21,130 nucleotides of DNA from JADKFD01 sp964561825 (GTDB lineage Bacteria > Pseudomonadota > Gammaproteobacteria > Xanthomonadales > SZUA-5), in the NCBI GenBank assembly GCA_964561825.1, contig CAZLSB010000041.1, positions 1 through 21,130 on the forward strand, given 5' to 3'. The stretch's first letter is position 1; the number at the start of each line of letters is the position of its first letter. The translations under genes and the position numbers were made by a program. A model generated the notes under the pieces. It was given only the letters and a program-made list of their open reading frames with translations. It was not told the DNA's origin and searched no databases. This document shows positions 6,712 through 14,309 of this stretch, in pieces.

Positions 6712-7248
6712 TCAATTTAGCGCCATATCACGATCCGCCATTCTGCGCCGTGGCGGAAACAGTAACACCACAAGCATCGACGCCGCCATGATCGCGAACG
6801 CAATGAATGTCCACACCGGCATGCTCAAACCTAAAAATTGCCAGTCGACTTCCGCGCAATCGCCAGAGGTCATCAATACCGTTTCCAACATACTTCCGAA
6901 TGGCAAGTTTTCCCACATGTAGTCCATTGGTGGAGCACAGGACGGCAGCTGATCCTTTGGCAATGACTGCAACCAGACGTGTCGACCAGCAATAGCCGCC
7001 CCCAGGCCATTAGCCAACAGACCTAACAACGCCCAAACCCGCACGCCCCAACCCTTCGGCCCATGCAACGCTGCCAGAATGCAAATCGCAGCAAACAGCA
7101 TTACCGCAACCCGCTGAAACATGCAAAGTGGACACGGAGCCAGCCCCAAAACGCGCTCCGCATAAACTGCAAAGCCCAACATCGCCAAACAGAGCAGGGC
7201 AAACCCGCCGAAGATCTGCCGCGCAGAGAGCCTGTCGAGCATCAACAT
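6712..7248 (-). CDS. dsbB: Disulfide bond formation protein DsbB
   Basis: DsbB is an inner-membrane quinone reductase that reoxidises periplasmic DsbA. The 178-aa protein has four hydrophobic segments (about 12-30, 46-62, 68-88 and 143-164). The first periplasmic cysteine pair is APCPLC (C39, C42). The second loop holds C104 and C131, so both redox pairs are intact. The length fits the family. The ATG at 7248 has GGA a few bases upstream; ATG 7242 is an alternative. The 3' end overlaps or abuts the aroG translation start, suggesting coupling, although no functional link to aromatic synthesis is known to me. The 140 bases between this gene and the rplQ terminator hold no promoter that I can defend. 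Confidence 0.95.
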   Translation of the reverse strand: MLMLDRLSARQIFGGFALLCLAMLGFAVYAERVLGLAPCPLCMFQRVAVMLFAAICILAALHGPKGWGVRVWALLGLLANGLGAAIAGRHVWLQSLPKDQLPSCAPPMDYMWENLPFGSMLETVLMTSGDCAEVDWQFLGLSMPVWTFIAFAIMAASMLVVLLFPPRRRMADRDMALN

Positions 7249-7385
7249 AGGATTCCAAGTTCAAGATATGGGAGCAATTCGACAGCGTTCTAGACAAAAG
7301 GTTGCATTGAGGTGAACAGGAACTGCTCGGCAATAGCCCAGCGTCCTTATTAGTCTAACTCCATTGTGATGAAATGCTGCGATGC

Positions 7386-7412
7386 ACAAAAAAGCCGCCC
7401 AGCGGGCGGCTT
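7386..7412 (-). terminator. Strong intrinsic terminator of the ribosomal protein cluster (after rplQ)
   Basis: On minus: GCCGCCC, GCT, GGGCGGC, then TTTTTTG. A perfect 7-bp GC stem with a 3-base loop and a six-T run begins about 28 bases after the rplQ stop. It ends the alpha operon and separates it from dsbB. Confidence 0.93.
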
Positions 7413-7437
7413 GTTAACCACAACTTGCGAATCTGAA

Positions 7438-7827
7438 CTAAGCGTCAACGCTCTTTGCCGCAACCGGCTGCGGGCGATCGACCAATTCAACATAGGCCAT
7501 GGGCGCATTGTCTCCAGCCCGATAACCACACTTTAGGATCCGCAGATAGCCACCCGGGCGTGCTCGATAACGAGGACCCAGCTCAACAAACAGCTTACCC
7601 ACAACCGCCTTGTCTCGGAGCCGATCAAATGCCAATCGACGATTACTAACGCCGTCGACCTTGGCGAGAGTCAACAAAGGTTCCGCGAAACGACGCAGCT
7701 CCTTTGCTTTCGGCAAAGTCGTCTTGATCAGTTCGTGCTGAAAAAGCGCATTGATCATATTCTGAAACATGGCCTTACGATGCGAACTAGTACGAGCAAA
7801 CGCTCGACCGGAATTACGATGACGCAT
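7438..7827 (-). CDS. rplQ: 50S ribosomal protein L17
   Basis: The 129-aa L17 is part of the large subunit near the exit-tunnel side. It begins MRHRNSGRAFARTSSHR and contains IKTTLPKAKELRRFAEPL and YLRILKCGYRAGDNAPMAY, all standard for the family (127 aa in E. coli). ATG 7827 follows GGAG by seven bases and sits 15 bases after the rpoA stop. It is the last gene of the alpha operon, with a strong terminator downstream. The C-terminal tail (QPVAAKSVDA) is variable in the family. Confidence 0.98.
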   Translation of the reverse strand: MRHRNSGRAFARTSSHRKAMFQNMINALFQHELIKTTLPKAKELRRFAEPLLTLAKVDGVSNRRLAFDRLRDKAVVGKLFVELGPRYRARPGGYLRILKCGYRAGDNAPMAYVELVDRPQPVAAKSVDA

Positions 7828-7842
7828 AAATATTCTCCTTGA

Positions 7843-8838
7843 TCAACCGCCGAAACCGCTTGTAGCGAGCCCCGGGGGCGGCCAGTTTTCGAGCTTCATG
7901 CCAAGCGACAAGCCGCGCGCAGCAAGAACATCCTTAATTTCAGTGAGTGACTTCTTGCCCAGGTTCGGAGTCTTAAGCAACTCTACTTCGGTGCGCTGAA
8001 TCAGGTCACCGATATAATAGATACTCTCCGCCTTCAAGCAGTTAGCCGATCGAACGGTTAGCTCCAAATCATCAATCGGCCGGAGCAAAATTGGGTCGAC
8101 TTCCGCCCGCCCTGCAACTGGCCGCTCAGTTTCGCGCCGACTCACATCGACGAATGCACCTAGCTGATCAACCAAAATGCCAGCAGCCTGTTTGACCGCA
8201 TCCACAGCGTCAACCGTGCCATCAGTTTCGACATCCAGAATGAGCTTGTCGAGATCGGTCCGCTGTTCAACGCGAGCACTTTCAACCGCGTAGGCAACCC
8301 GGCGGATAGGTGAGTAGGTGGCATCAATCTGCAGGCGACCGATGGGCCGCGCCTCATCTTCCGGCAATCGGCGACTACTTGCCGCCTCATAACCAACGCC
8401 GCGTTCGATCTTCAACCGCATCGACAGCGATACATCTTTGGTCAGCGTGCAAATCACCAGATCGGGGCTAACAACCTCGACGTTGTGGTCCGTCGTAATA
8501 TCACCCGCTGTGACCGGCCCGCGACCCTTGCGGCTTAGGCTCACGGTCGTCTGATCGACGTTGTGTAGCCGTACCGCAACATCCTTCAGATTCAACATGA
8601 TCTCGACGACGTCCTCCTGGACGCCTTCGATCGTGCTGTATTCGTGCAAAACACCGTCAATCTCAACTTCGGTGATAGCCGCACCCGGAATGGACGACAG
8701 CAGCACGCGACGCAGTGCGTTACCCAAGGTATGGCCGAATCCACGTTCGAGCGGTTCGAGCACAACACGTGCTCGCCGCTCTCCGGCATTCTCAACCACC
8801 AAATTATGGGGACGCAGCAAGCTGGTTGCAGACGTCAT
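7843..8838 (-). CDS. rpoA: RNA polymerase alpha subunit
   Basis: The 331-aa alpha subunit dimerises to nucleate core RNA polymerase. The N-terminal assembly domain (about 1-235) carries LERGFGHTLGNALRRVLLSS (29-48). A linker leads to the C-terminal domain (about 248-331), which has the DNA- and activator-contacting residues R263, N266, G294 and K296 in VRSANCLKAESI and LKTPNLGKKSLTEIK. These equal E. coli R265, N268, G296 and K298. ATG 8838 follows GAGG with normal spacing. The gene lies between rpsD and rplQ, so its supply is tied to ribosomal protein transcription. Only a Pro-Gly-rich tail (PPPGLATSGFGG) differs noticeably. Confidence 0.99.
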   Translation of the reverse strand: MTSATSLLRPHNLVVENAGERRARVVLEPLERGFGHTLGNALRRVLLSSIPGAAITEVEIDGVLHEYSTIEGVQEDVVEIMLNLKDVAVRLHNVDQTTVSLSRKGRGPVTAGDITTDHNVEVVSPDLVICTLTKDVSLSMRLKIERGVGYEAASSRRLPEDEARPIGRLQIDATYSPIRRVAYAVESARVEQRTDLDKLILDVETDGTVDAVDAVKQAAGILVDQLGAFVDVSRRETERPVAGRAEVDPILLRPIDDLELTVRSANCLKAESIYYIGDLIQRTEVELLKTPNLGKKSLTEIKDVLAARGLSLGMKLENWPPPGLATSGFGG

Positions 8839-8855
8839 TGATAAACCTCGCAGGA

Positions 8856-9482
8856 TTACTTGGAATAAAGCTCGACGATCAAGTTCTCATTGATGTCGGC
8901 GGACAAATCGCTGCGGTCTGGGATCTGCTTGAACACACCCTGGCCCTTCGCGGCATCAACTTCAAGCCAGCCCGGAGCGAGATCCATCTCCTGACTGAGC
9001 GTCAGCGCTTCCTTGACCCGCAACTGTTCTTTCGCGCGGTCGGCGAGAGCAACCACATCGCCGACCTTGACTTGGTACGACGGCAGGTTCACATAACGCC
9101 CATTGACCTTAATAGATCGATGCGAAACCATCTGCCGCGCCTGCGCGCGCGTAACCGCGAAGCCCAATCGATAGACGATGTTGTCCAAACGACCTTCCAA
9201 CAGTTGCAACAGGTTCTCGCCAGTGGCTCCGCGACGTCGACTTGCTTCGGCGTAATAGCGGCGGAACTGCCGCTCAAGCACGCCATAAATGCGCTTCACC
9301 TTCTGCTTTTCGCGCAACTGCACCGAGTAGTCGGAGTTCTTTGCCTTTTTCGCCGCGCCGTGCTGACCCGGCTTTTGCTCAAGCTTGCATTTCTTGTCTA
9401 GCGGCCGCGCCGGGCTTTTGAGGAACAGATCCGTTCCTTCACGCCGCGCCAACTTACAAGTCGGACCTGTGTATCGTGCCAT
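8856..9482 (-). CDS. rpsD: 30S ribosomal protein S4
   Basis: The 208-aa S4 is a primary 16S rRNA-binding assembly protein and in E. coli the translational repressor of the alpha operon. It begins MARYTGPTCKLARREG. The S4 RNA-binding domain is at about 97-145 (GRLDNIVYRLGFAVTRAQAR, then HRSIKVNGRYVNLPSYQVK). There is no four-cysteine zinc motif, so it is the C-minus form. An excellent AAGGAGG lies about nine bases before ATG 9482. It sits between rpsK (18-base gap) and rpoA (17-base gap). Whether it represses its own operon here is uncertain, because the rpsM leader is short. Confidence 0.98.
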   Translation of the reverse strand: MARYTGPTCKLARREGTDLFLKSPARPLDKKCKLEQKPGQHGAAKKAKNSDYSVQLREKQKVKRIYGVLERQFRRYYAEASRRRGATGENLLQLLEGRLDNIVYRLGFAVTRAQARQMVSHRSIKVNGRYVNLPSYQVKVGDVVALADRAKEQLRVKEALTLSQEMDLAPGWLEVDAAKGQGVFKQIPDRSDLSADINENLIVELYSK

Positions 9483-9500
9483 AACGTCAATCCTCCTTGA

Positions 9501-9899
9501 TTACACGCGGCGGCGCTTGGGTGGACGGCATCCGTTGTGCGGAATGGGCGTCACATCCAAAATGTTCGTAACCTTCAGTCCAAGCGCGTTGAGCGCCCGA
9601 ACTGCGGACTCGCGACCTGGCCCAGGGCCCTTGATCCGCACTTCCAGTGCCTTGACACCGTACTCAAGCGCAACTCGCCCAGCCTTTTCGGCTGCAACCT
9701 GAGCTGCAAATGGCGTGCTCTTGCGCGAACCGCGGAAACCAGCACCACCGGAGGTCGCCCAACTCAGGGCGTTACCTTGACGGTCGGTGATCGTGATCAC
9801 CGTGTTGTTGAACGATGCCTGGACGTGCGCGATGCCATCCGACACCGAACGCTTAATCTTTTTCTTGGGCTTACCAGCCGCAGGAGCCGCCTTACTCAT
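9501..9899 (-). CDS. rpsK: 30S ribosomal protein S11
   Basis: The 132-aa S11 forms part of the 30S platform and the mRNA exit region. It contains GIAHVQASFNNTVITITDRQ, SWATSGGAGFRGSRKSTPFA and the C-terminal DVTPIPHNGCRPPKRRRV, whose Asn-Gly is the site of isoaspartate formation reported in E. coli S11. The lysine-rich start (PKKKIKRS) is normal. ATG 9899 has only a modest GGA upstream. It lies 23 bases after rpsM and 18 before rpsD in the alpha operon. Confidence 0.98.
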   Translation of the reverse strand: MSKAAPAAGKPKKKIKRSVSDGIAHVQASFNNTVITITDRQGNALSWATSGGAGFRGSRKSTPFAAQVAAEKAGRVALEYGVKALEVRIKGPGPGRESAVRALNALGLKVTNILDVTPIPHNGCRPPKRRRV

Positions 9900-9922
9900 T
9901 GTCTATTTCCGTATGAAAGTGC

Positions 9923-10279
9923 TTACTTCTTAATCTGCTTACGCGGACCCTTGCGGGTTCGTGCATTCGTGCGAGTGCGCTGCCCGCGAATTGGCAAACC
10001 CTTGCGATGACGCAGACCTCGATAGCAACCGAGGTCGATCAACCGCTTTACGCTCATGGCAACCTCTCGGCGTAGGTCACCTTCGACAGTGAGCTTGCCG
10101 ATCTCGGCACGCAGCCGTTCGACTTCCGACTCTGTCAAGCTCTTGACCTTCGTAGCCGGGTTCACACCCGCCGCGCTGCACACCTTGCGGGCACTGCTAC
10201 GACCAACTCCGTAGATGCTGGTTAGCCCGATCCATGCGTGCTTGTTAACCGGGATGTTGACTCCCGCGATACGTGCCAT
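9923..10279 (-). CDS. rpsM: 30S ribosomal protein S13
   Basis: The 118-aa S13 in the 30S head contacts P-site tRNA and bridges to L5. It starts MARIAGVNIPVNKHAWIGLT and ends in the basic tail GLRHRKGLPIRGQRTRTNAR..GPRKQIKK. The ATG at 10279 is chosen over one 18 bases upstream because GGAG lies seven bases before it and the protein then has the family start and length. It is the first gene of the alpha operon. The 106-base gap before it holds a good promoter (TGC-TACAAT) and no rpmJ. Confidence 0.98.
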   Translation of the reverse strand: MARIAGVNIPVNKHAWIGLTSIYGVGRSSARKVCSAAGVNPATKVKSLTESEVERLRAEIGKLTVEGDLRREVAMSVKRLIDLGCYRGLRHRKGLPIRGQRTRTNARTRKGPRKQIKK

Positions 10280-10322
10280 GAGTAATCTCCACTCCAAAGT
10301 AGCGCAGCCGGTTGAACCGCCT

Positions 10323-10353
10323 ATTGTAGCAGCTCCTACCCGACTTTGCGCAA
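10323..10353 (-). promoter_or_regulatory. Alpha operon promoter upstream of rpsM
   Basis: On minus: -35 TTGCGC (10348-10353), 19-base spacer, -10 TACAAT (10323-10328) preceded by TGC, an extended -10 element. The predicted start near 10316 gives a leader of about 37 nt before rpsM ATG. It sits in the only large gap inside the ribosomal cluster. Confidence 0.7.
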
Positions 10354-10385
10354 GCGTCTTAACGATAAGAACCCGGCAAACAGGT

Positions 10386-11732
10386 TTACTTCAGCAATCC
10401 CGCCCGCCCAACAGTTTTCAGATTTGCCTTTTTTAACAGGCTGTCGTACTGATGGGACATCAAATGCGCTTGCACTTGCGCCATAAAATCCATCACAACG
10501 ACTACGACAATGAGCAGCGAGGTCCCACCGAAGTAAAACGGCACTGCAAAATAGATCCGCATGATTTCAGGCAACAGGCACACCGCTACCAAGTAGCAAG
10601 CACCCACCGCGGTTAGCCTGGTCAAGACCCCGTCTATGTAGTCAGCCGTCGCCTTACCGGGGCGAATTCCAGGAATCAGTGCCCCCGACTTCTTTAAGTT
10701 TTCTGCCGTCTCCTGCGCGTTGAAAACCAACGCTGTATAAAAGAAGGCGAAGAAAAAAATCAACCCACCATACAGCAGCATGTGCAAAGGCTGTTCCGGG
10801 CCAAGCATCGCGGCAAGTCTCTGCAACCAGCGGGTTCCCTCTCCTGTTCCGAACCAAGTCGCGGCGGTTGCAGGAAAAAGAATCAAACTCGACGCGAAGA
10901 TTGGCGGGATGACGCCAGCCATGTTGAGCTTGAGAGGCAGATGGGAGGACTGGTTCTGGTAAGCCTGCCTACCAGACATGCGCCTCGCATAGTTGACTGT
11001 AATACGCCGCTGCGCGCGTTCCATGAAAACGACAAACGCAGTAACAACGACAACAATCGCCAAGACCAAAATAATCGAAAGGAACTGCAGTTGCCCAGTG
11101 CTGGCCAGCTCAAGCGTAGTCGCAATCGCTCCGGGGAACCCAGCAACAATGCCGGCGAAGATCAATATTGAGATGCCGTTACCAATGCCGCGCTCGGTTA
11201 CCTGCTCGCCCAACCACATCAAATACATAGTTCCAGCGGTAAGACTGACCACCGCCGTCAGCAGGAAGCCAAGTCCCGGGGAAATAACGACACTTCCACC
11301 CTGTTGCATTAGTGCGTACGCGACGCCAAAACCCTGAAAGATTGACAATCCAAGTGTGCCCCAACGGGTGTACTTGGTTAAGGTGCGCCTGCCCGCCTCG
11401 CCCTCTTTCTTCAACGCTTGCAAAGACGGCAGTGCTGTCGCAAGAATCTGCACCACGATGGATGCCGAGATATATGGCATCACGCCCAGCGCGAATATCG
11501 AGAAGCGCTCAAGGGCGCCACCCGAGAACATGTTAAATACGTCGATAATGGTGCCGCGTTGCGACTCCATCAGCTGCAACATTGCCTCGGGATTCACGCC
11601 CGGTACTGGGATGAAACTTCCAGCGCGGAAAACGATTAAGGCTCCGAGCACAAACAGCAGCCGCGAGCGGAGCTCGGTGAGCTTACCGAGTCCACCCGTT
11701 GCCGGACCTGCAGAAGTGGAGGCCTTGGCCAA
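10386..11732 (-). CDS. secY: Protein translocase subunit SecY
   Basis: SecY is the channel of the SecYEG translocon in the inner membrane. The 448-aa protein has ten predicted membrane helices. It carries the signatures LGVMPYISASIVVQIL (82-97) and WLGEQVTERGIGNGISILIF (173-192), and the cytosolic loop GIRPGK with Arg357, the residue needed for SecA function in E. coli. The start is a TTG at 11732, supported by GGAG nine bases upstream (inside the rplO stop region) and by the usual MAK-type N-terminus. No ATG or GTG is better placed. It is the last gene of the spc block, six bases after rplO and 106 before rpsM. Confidence 0.98.
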   Translation of the reverse strand: MAKASTSAGPATGGLGKLTELRSRLLFVLGALIVFRAGSFIPVPGVNPEAMLQLMESQRGTIIDVFNMFSGGALERFSIFALGVMPYISASIVVQILATALPSLQALKKEGEAGRRTLTKYTRWGTLGLSIFQGFGVAYALMQQGGSVVISPGLGFLLTAVVSLTAGTMYLMWLGEQVTERGIGNGISILIFAGIVAGFPGAIATTLELASTGQLQFLSIILVLAIVVVVTAFVVFMERAQRRITVNYARRMSGRQAYQNQSSHLPLKLNMAGVIPPIFASSLILFPATAATWFGTGEGTRWLQRLAAMLGPEQPLHMLLYGGLIFFFAFFYTALVFNAQETAENLKKSGALIPGIRPGKATADYIDGVLTRLTAVGACYLVAVCLLPEIMRIYFAVPFYFGGTSLLIVVVVVMDFMAQVQAHLMSHQYDSLLKKANLKTVGRAGLLK

Positions 11733-11738
11733 GGGGGC

Positions 11739-12173
11739 TTACTCCACCGTTCCGCCGGCAGCGATAATCGCGGCCTTGGCACCAACAGTACATGCAACTC
11801 CGCGCACGGTTAGCACGCGAGAGACCTCACCTTGCTTAACTAACTTGACACGAGTGACGCCAGCGGCAATCAGGCCAGCTGCGCGCAGCGAAGCTACGTC
11901 AACTACATCAGCGGCGAAATTTGCTAGCCGATAAAGCAGGACTTCACCCGCACTGGCGGACTTCTTGGATCTGAAGCCAACCTTTGGTAGTCGGCGTTGA
12001 AGGGGCATCTGCCCACCTTCGAAACCGGCTTTAATCTTGCCTTTGCCGGCGCGCGCGAACTGACCCTTGTGGCCACGCCCGCAAGTCTTACCCAGTGTCG
12101 AGCCTATGCCACGCCCAACCCGGCGCCGCTCCTTCTTACTGCCCTCGGCGGGCTTAATGGTATTCAGTCTCAC
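11739..12173 (-). CDS. rplO: 50S ribosomal protein L15
   Basis: L15 (144 aa, as in E. coli) is a late-assembly large-subunit protein with a long basic extension. It starts MRLNTIKPAEGSKKERRRVG and contains GRGIGSTLGKTCGRGHKGQ and GFEGGQMPLQRRLPKVGF. The start codon is GTG (12171-12173) with GGAG eight bases before it; no ATG start is available near the family N-terminus. It lies 26 bases after rpmD, and its final GTG-GAG-TAA supplies the ribosome-binding sequence for secY. Confidence 0.98.
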   Translation of the reverse strand: MRLNTIKPAEGSKKERRRVGRGIGSTLGKTCGRGHKGQFARAGKGKIKAGFEGGQMPLQRRLPKVGFRSKKSASAGEVLLYRLANFAADVVDVASLRAAGLIAAGVTRVKLVKQGEVSRVLTVRGVACTVGAKAAIIAAGGTVE

Positions 12174-12199
12174 AATGCAATCTCCACGATGCCAGAGGG

Positions 12200-12394
12200 C
12201 TAGCCTTCGACACGGACCAGATAATTAACCTTTTCGATTAGACCGCGAACACTCGGGCTGTCCTTCAGCTCTACGACTTGGTGCATGCGCTTCAATCCCA
12301 GCGCTTTTACACACAAACGATGCCTAGCGGGGGTGCTGTTCGGACTTTTCACCAAGCGCACCCGAACAGTACTGACTGGGGTTTCACTGTTCAT
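12200..12394 (-). CDS. rpmD: 50S ribosomal protein L30
   Basis: A 64-aa L30 of the large subunit, recognisable by VRVRLVKSPNSTPARHR, LGLKRMHQVVELKDSPSVRGLIEKV and a C-terminal VRVEG. It is about five residues longer at the N-terminus than the 59-aa E. coli protein (MNSETPVST). ATG 12394 overlaps the rpsE stop by 11 bases, and its GGGA ribosome site lies inside rpsE, suggesting coupled translation. The order rpsE-rpmD-rplO is standard. Confidence 0.96.
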   Translation of the reverse strand: MNSETPVSTVRVRLVKSPNSTPARHRLCVKALGLKRMHQVVELKDSPSVRGLIEKVNYLVRVEG

Positions 12395-12899
12395 TGTTCT
12401 TTCCCGTCAACTGCTCAAGACGCTTGCCGCGCTTGGCCGCATAATCAGAAGGCGACGCCATCTTGGCCAAACCCTTAACCGTGGCGCGCACTAAATTAAT
12501 CGGATTGCGCGAGCCAAAGGCTTTAGCAAGCACATTCTGGATACCCACCACTTCAAACACGGCGCGCATAGCGCCGCCAGCGATCACACCGGTACCTTCT
12601 GACGCAGGCTGCATGTACACCTTGGCGGCACCGTGCACACCCTGCGTTGGGTACCACAAGGTGCCGGTGTTCAAGCTGACCTTCACCATGTTGCGGCGAG
12701 CACGGTCCATTGCTTTGGAAATCGCGGCCGGCACTTCACGTGCCTTCCCGTATCCGATTCCCACGCGACCATTGCCATCACCCACAACGGTTAGCGCGGT
12801 AAAGCCAAACTGGCGGCCACCCTTAACTACCTTAGCCACGCGATTGACGGCGACCAGCTTCTCCAGCAGGCCATCGGCGCTTTCATTATCATTCGTCAT
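12384..12899 (-). CDS. rpsE: 30S ribosomal protein S5
   Basis: The 171-aa S5 of the 30S body takes part in decoding fidelity and the mRNA helicase site. It has the dsRNA-binding S5 domain LLEKLVAVNRVAKVVKGGRQ and FTALTVVGDGNGRVGIGYGK, and the second domain GVIAGGAMRAVFEVVGIQNV. ATG 12899 is preferred (GGTGAG just upstream); a GTG three codons earlier at 12908 is possible. It lies 41 bases after rplR and overlaps rpmD by 11. The N-terminal 10 residues are variable in the family. Confidence 0.98.
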   Translation of the reverse strand: MTNDNESADGLLEKLVAVNRVAKVVKGGRQFGFTALTVVGDGNGRVGIGYGKAREVPAAISKAMDRARRNMVKVSLNTGTLWYPTQGVHGAAKVYMQPASEGTGVIAGGAMRAVFEVVGIQNVLAKAFGSRNPINLVRATVKGLAKMASPSDYAAKRGKRLEQLTGKNNEQ

Positions 12900-12940
12900 G
12901 CTACTCACCCATTTAGGTCAAAGTACGGCGCTTGCCGTCC

Positions 12941-13303
12941 TCAGAACTGAAGACCGCCCTCGCGGGCTGCGTCGGCCAATGCTTGGATACGTCCGTGGTA
13001 CTTGAAGCCAGACCGATCGAAGGCAACCCGGTCAACTCCGGCGGCTAGCGCTAGTCGGGCAATAGCGCGACCAACCGCAGCAGCAGCAGCCTTATTCTTT
13101 GAGCCGGTCAAACCTTCGCGAACTTCCTTCTGAACCGTAGACGCAGCCGCCAACACGCCTGCACCACCAGCCGCAAAAACCTGAGCGTATATGTGCTGCC
13201 CAGTGCGGAGTACGGTCAGCCGTGGAACGCCGAGTTCCCGAATCCGATGCCGTGTCGCCTGCGCTCTGCGTAGACGAGCTTCTTTCTTGACTACCTTGGC
13301 CAT
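12941..13303 (-). CDS. rplR: 50S ribosomal protein L18
   Basis: A 120-aa L18, a 5S rRNA-binding protein of the central protuberance working with L5. The basic start MAKVVKKEARLRRAQATRHR, then RLTVLRTGQHIYAQVF and the conserved ending DRSGFKYHGRIQALADAARE..LQF identify it. ATG 13303 has AAGGA upstream at a slightly long distance (about 11 bases). Both flanking gaps are 41 bases, the longest inside the spc block apart from the secY-rpsM gap, but no promoter is evident in them. Confidence 0.97.
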   Translation of the reverse strand: MAKVVKKEARLRRAQATRHRIRELGVPRLTVLRTGQHIYAQVFAAGGAGVLAAASTVQKEVREGLTGSKNKAAAAAVGRAIARLALAAGVDRVAFDRSGFKYHGRIQALADAAREGGLQF

Positions 13304-13344
13304 GACTATTTATGTCCTTGCGTCTAACCGGGCCCAGACCGAAA

Positions 13345-13872
13345 TCAGGCCTTCTTCGCTTCCTTGAGCGTAATCTTCTCACCGCCATACCGAACGCCTT
13401 TGCCCTTGTAGGGTTCTGGTGGGCGGAATGCGCGAATCTTTGCTGCTACCTGTCCGACGGCTTGCTTATCCGTGCCCTTGATCAGGATCTCGGTTTGCGA
13501 CGGCGTTTCCACCGTGACGCCTACCGGGACCTTAAACAGGATTGGGTGCGAAAATCCCAAGGTCAGGTTGAGGTCCTTTCCCTGCATTGCGGCGCGATAC
13601 CCGACGCCAACCAATTCCAATTTCCGTTGATAGCCCGACGCGACGCCAGTTATCAGATTTGCGAGCAGGGCGCGAACGGTGCCGGCTAATGCGTCTTTCG
13701 ATAAATCTGCAGGCTCGACATAAATAATCGAATCCTCAAGTTTCACCGAAACGCCAATAGGCCGGGCCAACGTCAGCGTGCCTTTCGCTCCCTTGACGGA
13801 GACCGAACTATCTTCAACTGAGATCTCAACGCCTTTGGGGACGGAGATCGGTTTTTTTGCTACGCGCGACAT
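13345..13872 (-). CDS. rplF: 50S ribosomal protein L6
   Basis: The 175-aa L6 sits near the sarcin-ricin loop and the factor-binding site. Two homologous domains are seen, with the C-terminal one carrying LVGVGYRAAMQGKDLNLTLG and the signature PPEPYKGKGVRYGGEKITLKEAKKA. ATG 13872 with GGGAG six bases before gives the family start MSRVAKKPI. It lies 15 bases after rpsH and 41 before rplR. The length is close to E. coli (177). Confidence 0.98.
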   Translation of the reverse strand: MSRVAKKPISVPKGVEISVEDSSVSVKGAKGTLTLARPIGVSVKLEDSIIYVEPADLSKDALAGTVRALLANLITGVASGYQRKLELVGVGYRAAMQGKDLNLTLGFSHPILFKVPVGVTVETPSQTEILIKGTDKQAVGQVAAKIRAFRPPEPYKGKGVRYGGEKITLKEAKKA

Positions 13873-13887
13873 AATGTACTCCCGTAC

Positions 13888-14286
13888 TTACGCGACTAGG
13901 CAAAGGACTTCGCCACCGAGACCTGCGGCCCTGGCCTTTGCGTCTGTCATTAGACCCTTGGAGGTCGAAACAATCGCAATGCCAAGTCCCGCCAATACCT
14001 TCGGCAGCGCGTCACTGCCTCGATACTTGCGCAAACCAGGACGGCTCACCCGTTCCAGTTTCTCGATAACCGGTCGTCCGAGGAAATACTTGAGCTTTAA
14101 GCTCAATACTCGTTTGCCGGGGCCCGGTTCGCTGGTCGCAACATCGTCAACGTAGCCTTCGTCTTTCAGGAGCTGCGCAATCGCGAACTTGATACGCGAC
14201 GCAGGCATCTGCACGTTTGGTTTGCCCATGGCCTGCGCATTTCTTATGCGCGTCAACATGTCTGCAATTGGATCGGTCATGCTCAT
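13888..14286 (-). CDS. rpsH: 30S ribosomal protein S8
   Basis: A 132-aa S8, a primary 16S rRNA-binding protein and in E. coli the repressor of the spc operon through the rplE region. It contains TDPIADMLTRIRNAQAMGK, SRPGLRKY and the C-terminal GLGIAIVSTSKGLMTDAKAR..GGEVLCLVA. Two in-frame ATGs (14286 and 14280) are both possible; AGGT spacing favours the first. It lies 23 bases after rpsN and 15 before rplF. Confidence 0.98.
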   Translation of the reverse strand: MSMTDPIADMLTRIRNAQAMGKPNVQMPASRIKFAIAQLLKDEGYVDDVATSEPGPGKRVLSLKLKYFLGRPVIEKLERVSRPGLRKYRGSDALPKVLAGLGIAIVSTSKGLMTDAKARAAGLGGEVLCLVA

Positions 14287-14309
14287 GGCTATTACCTAAT
14301 GTAAGAATA

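Noticed and set aside
7249..7385. Small gene or tRNA between dsbB and the rplQ terminator
   Set aside because: No cloverleaf and no frame with a ribosome site and recognisable product were found.
8715..9401. 228-codon plus-strand open frame opposite rpsD and rpoA
   Set aside because: A shadow of well-identified ribosomal genes on the other strand, with no family resemblance.
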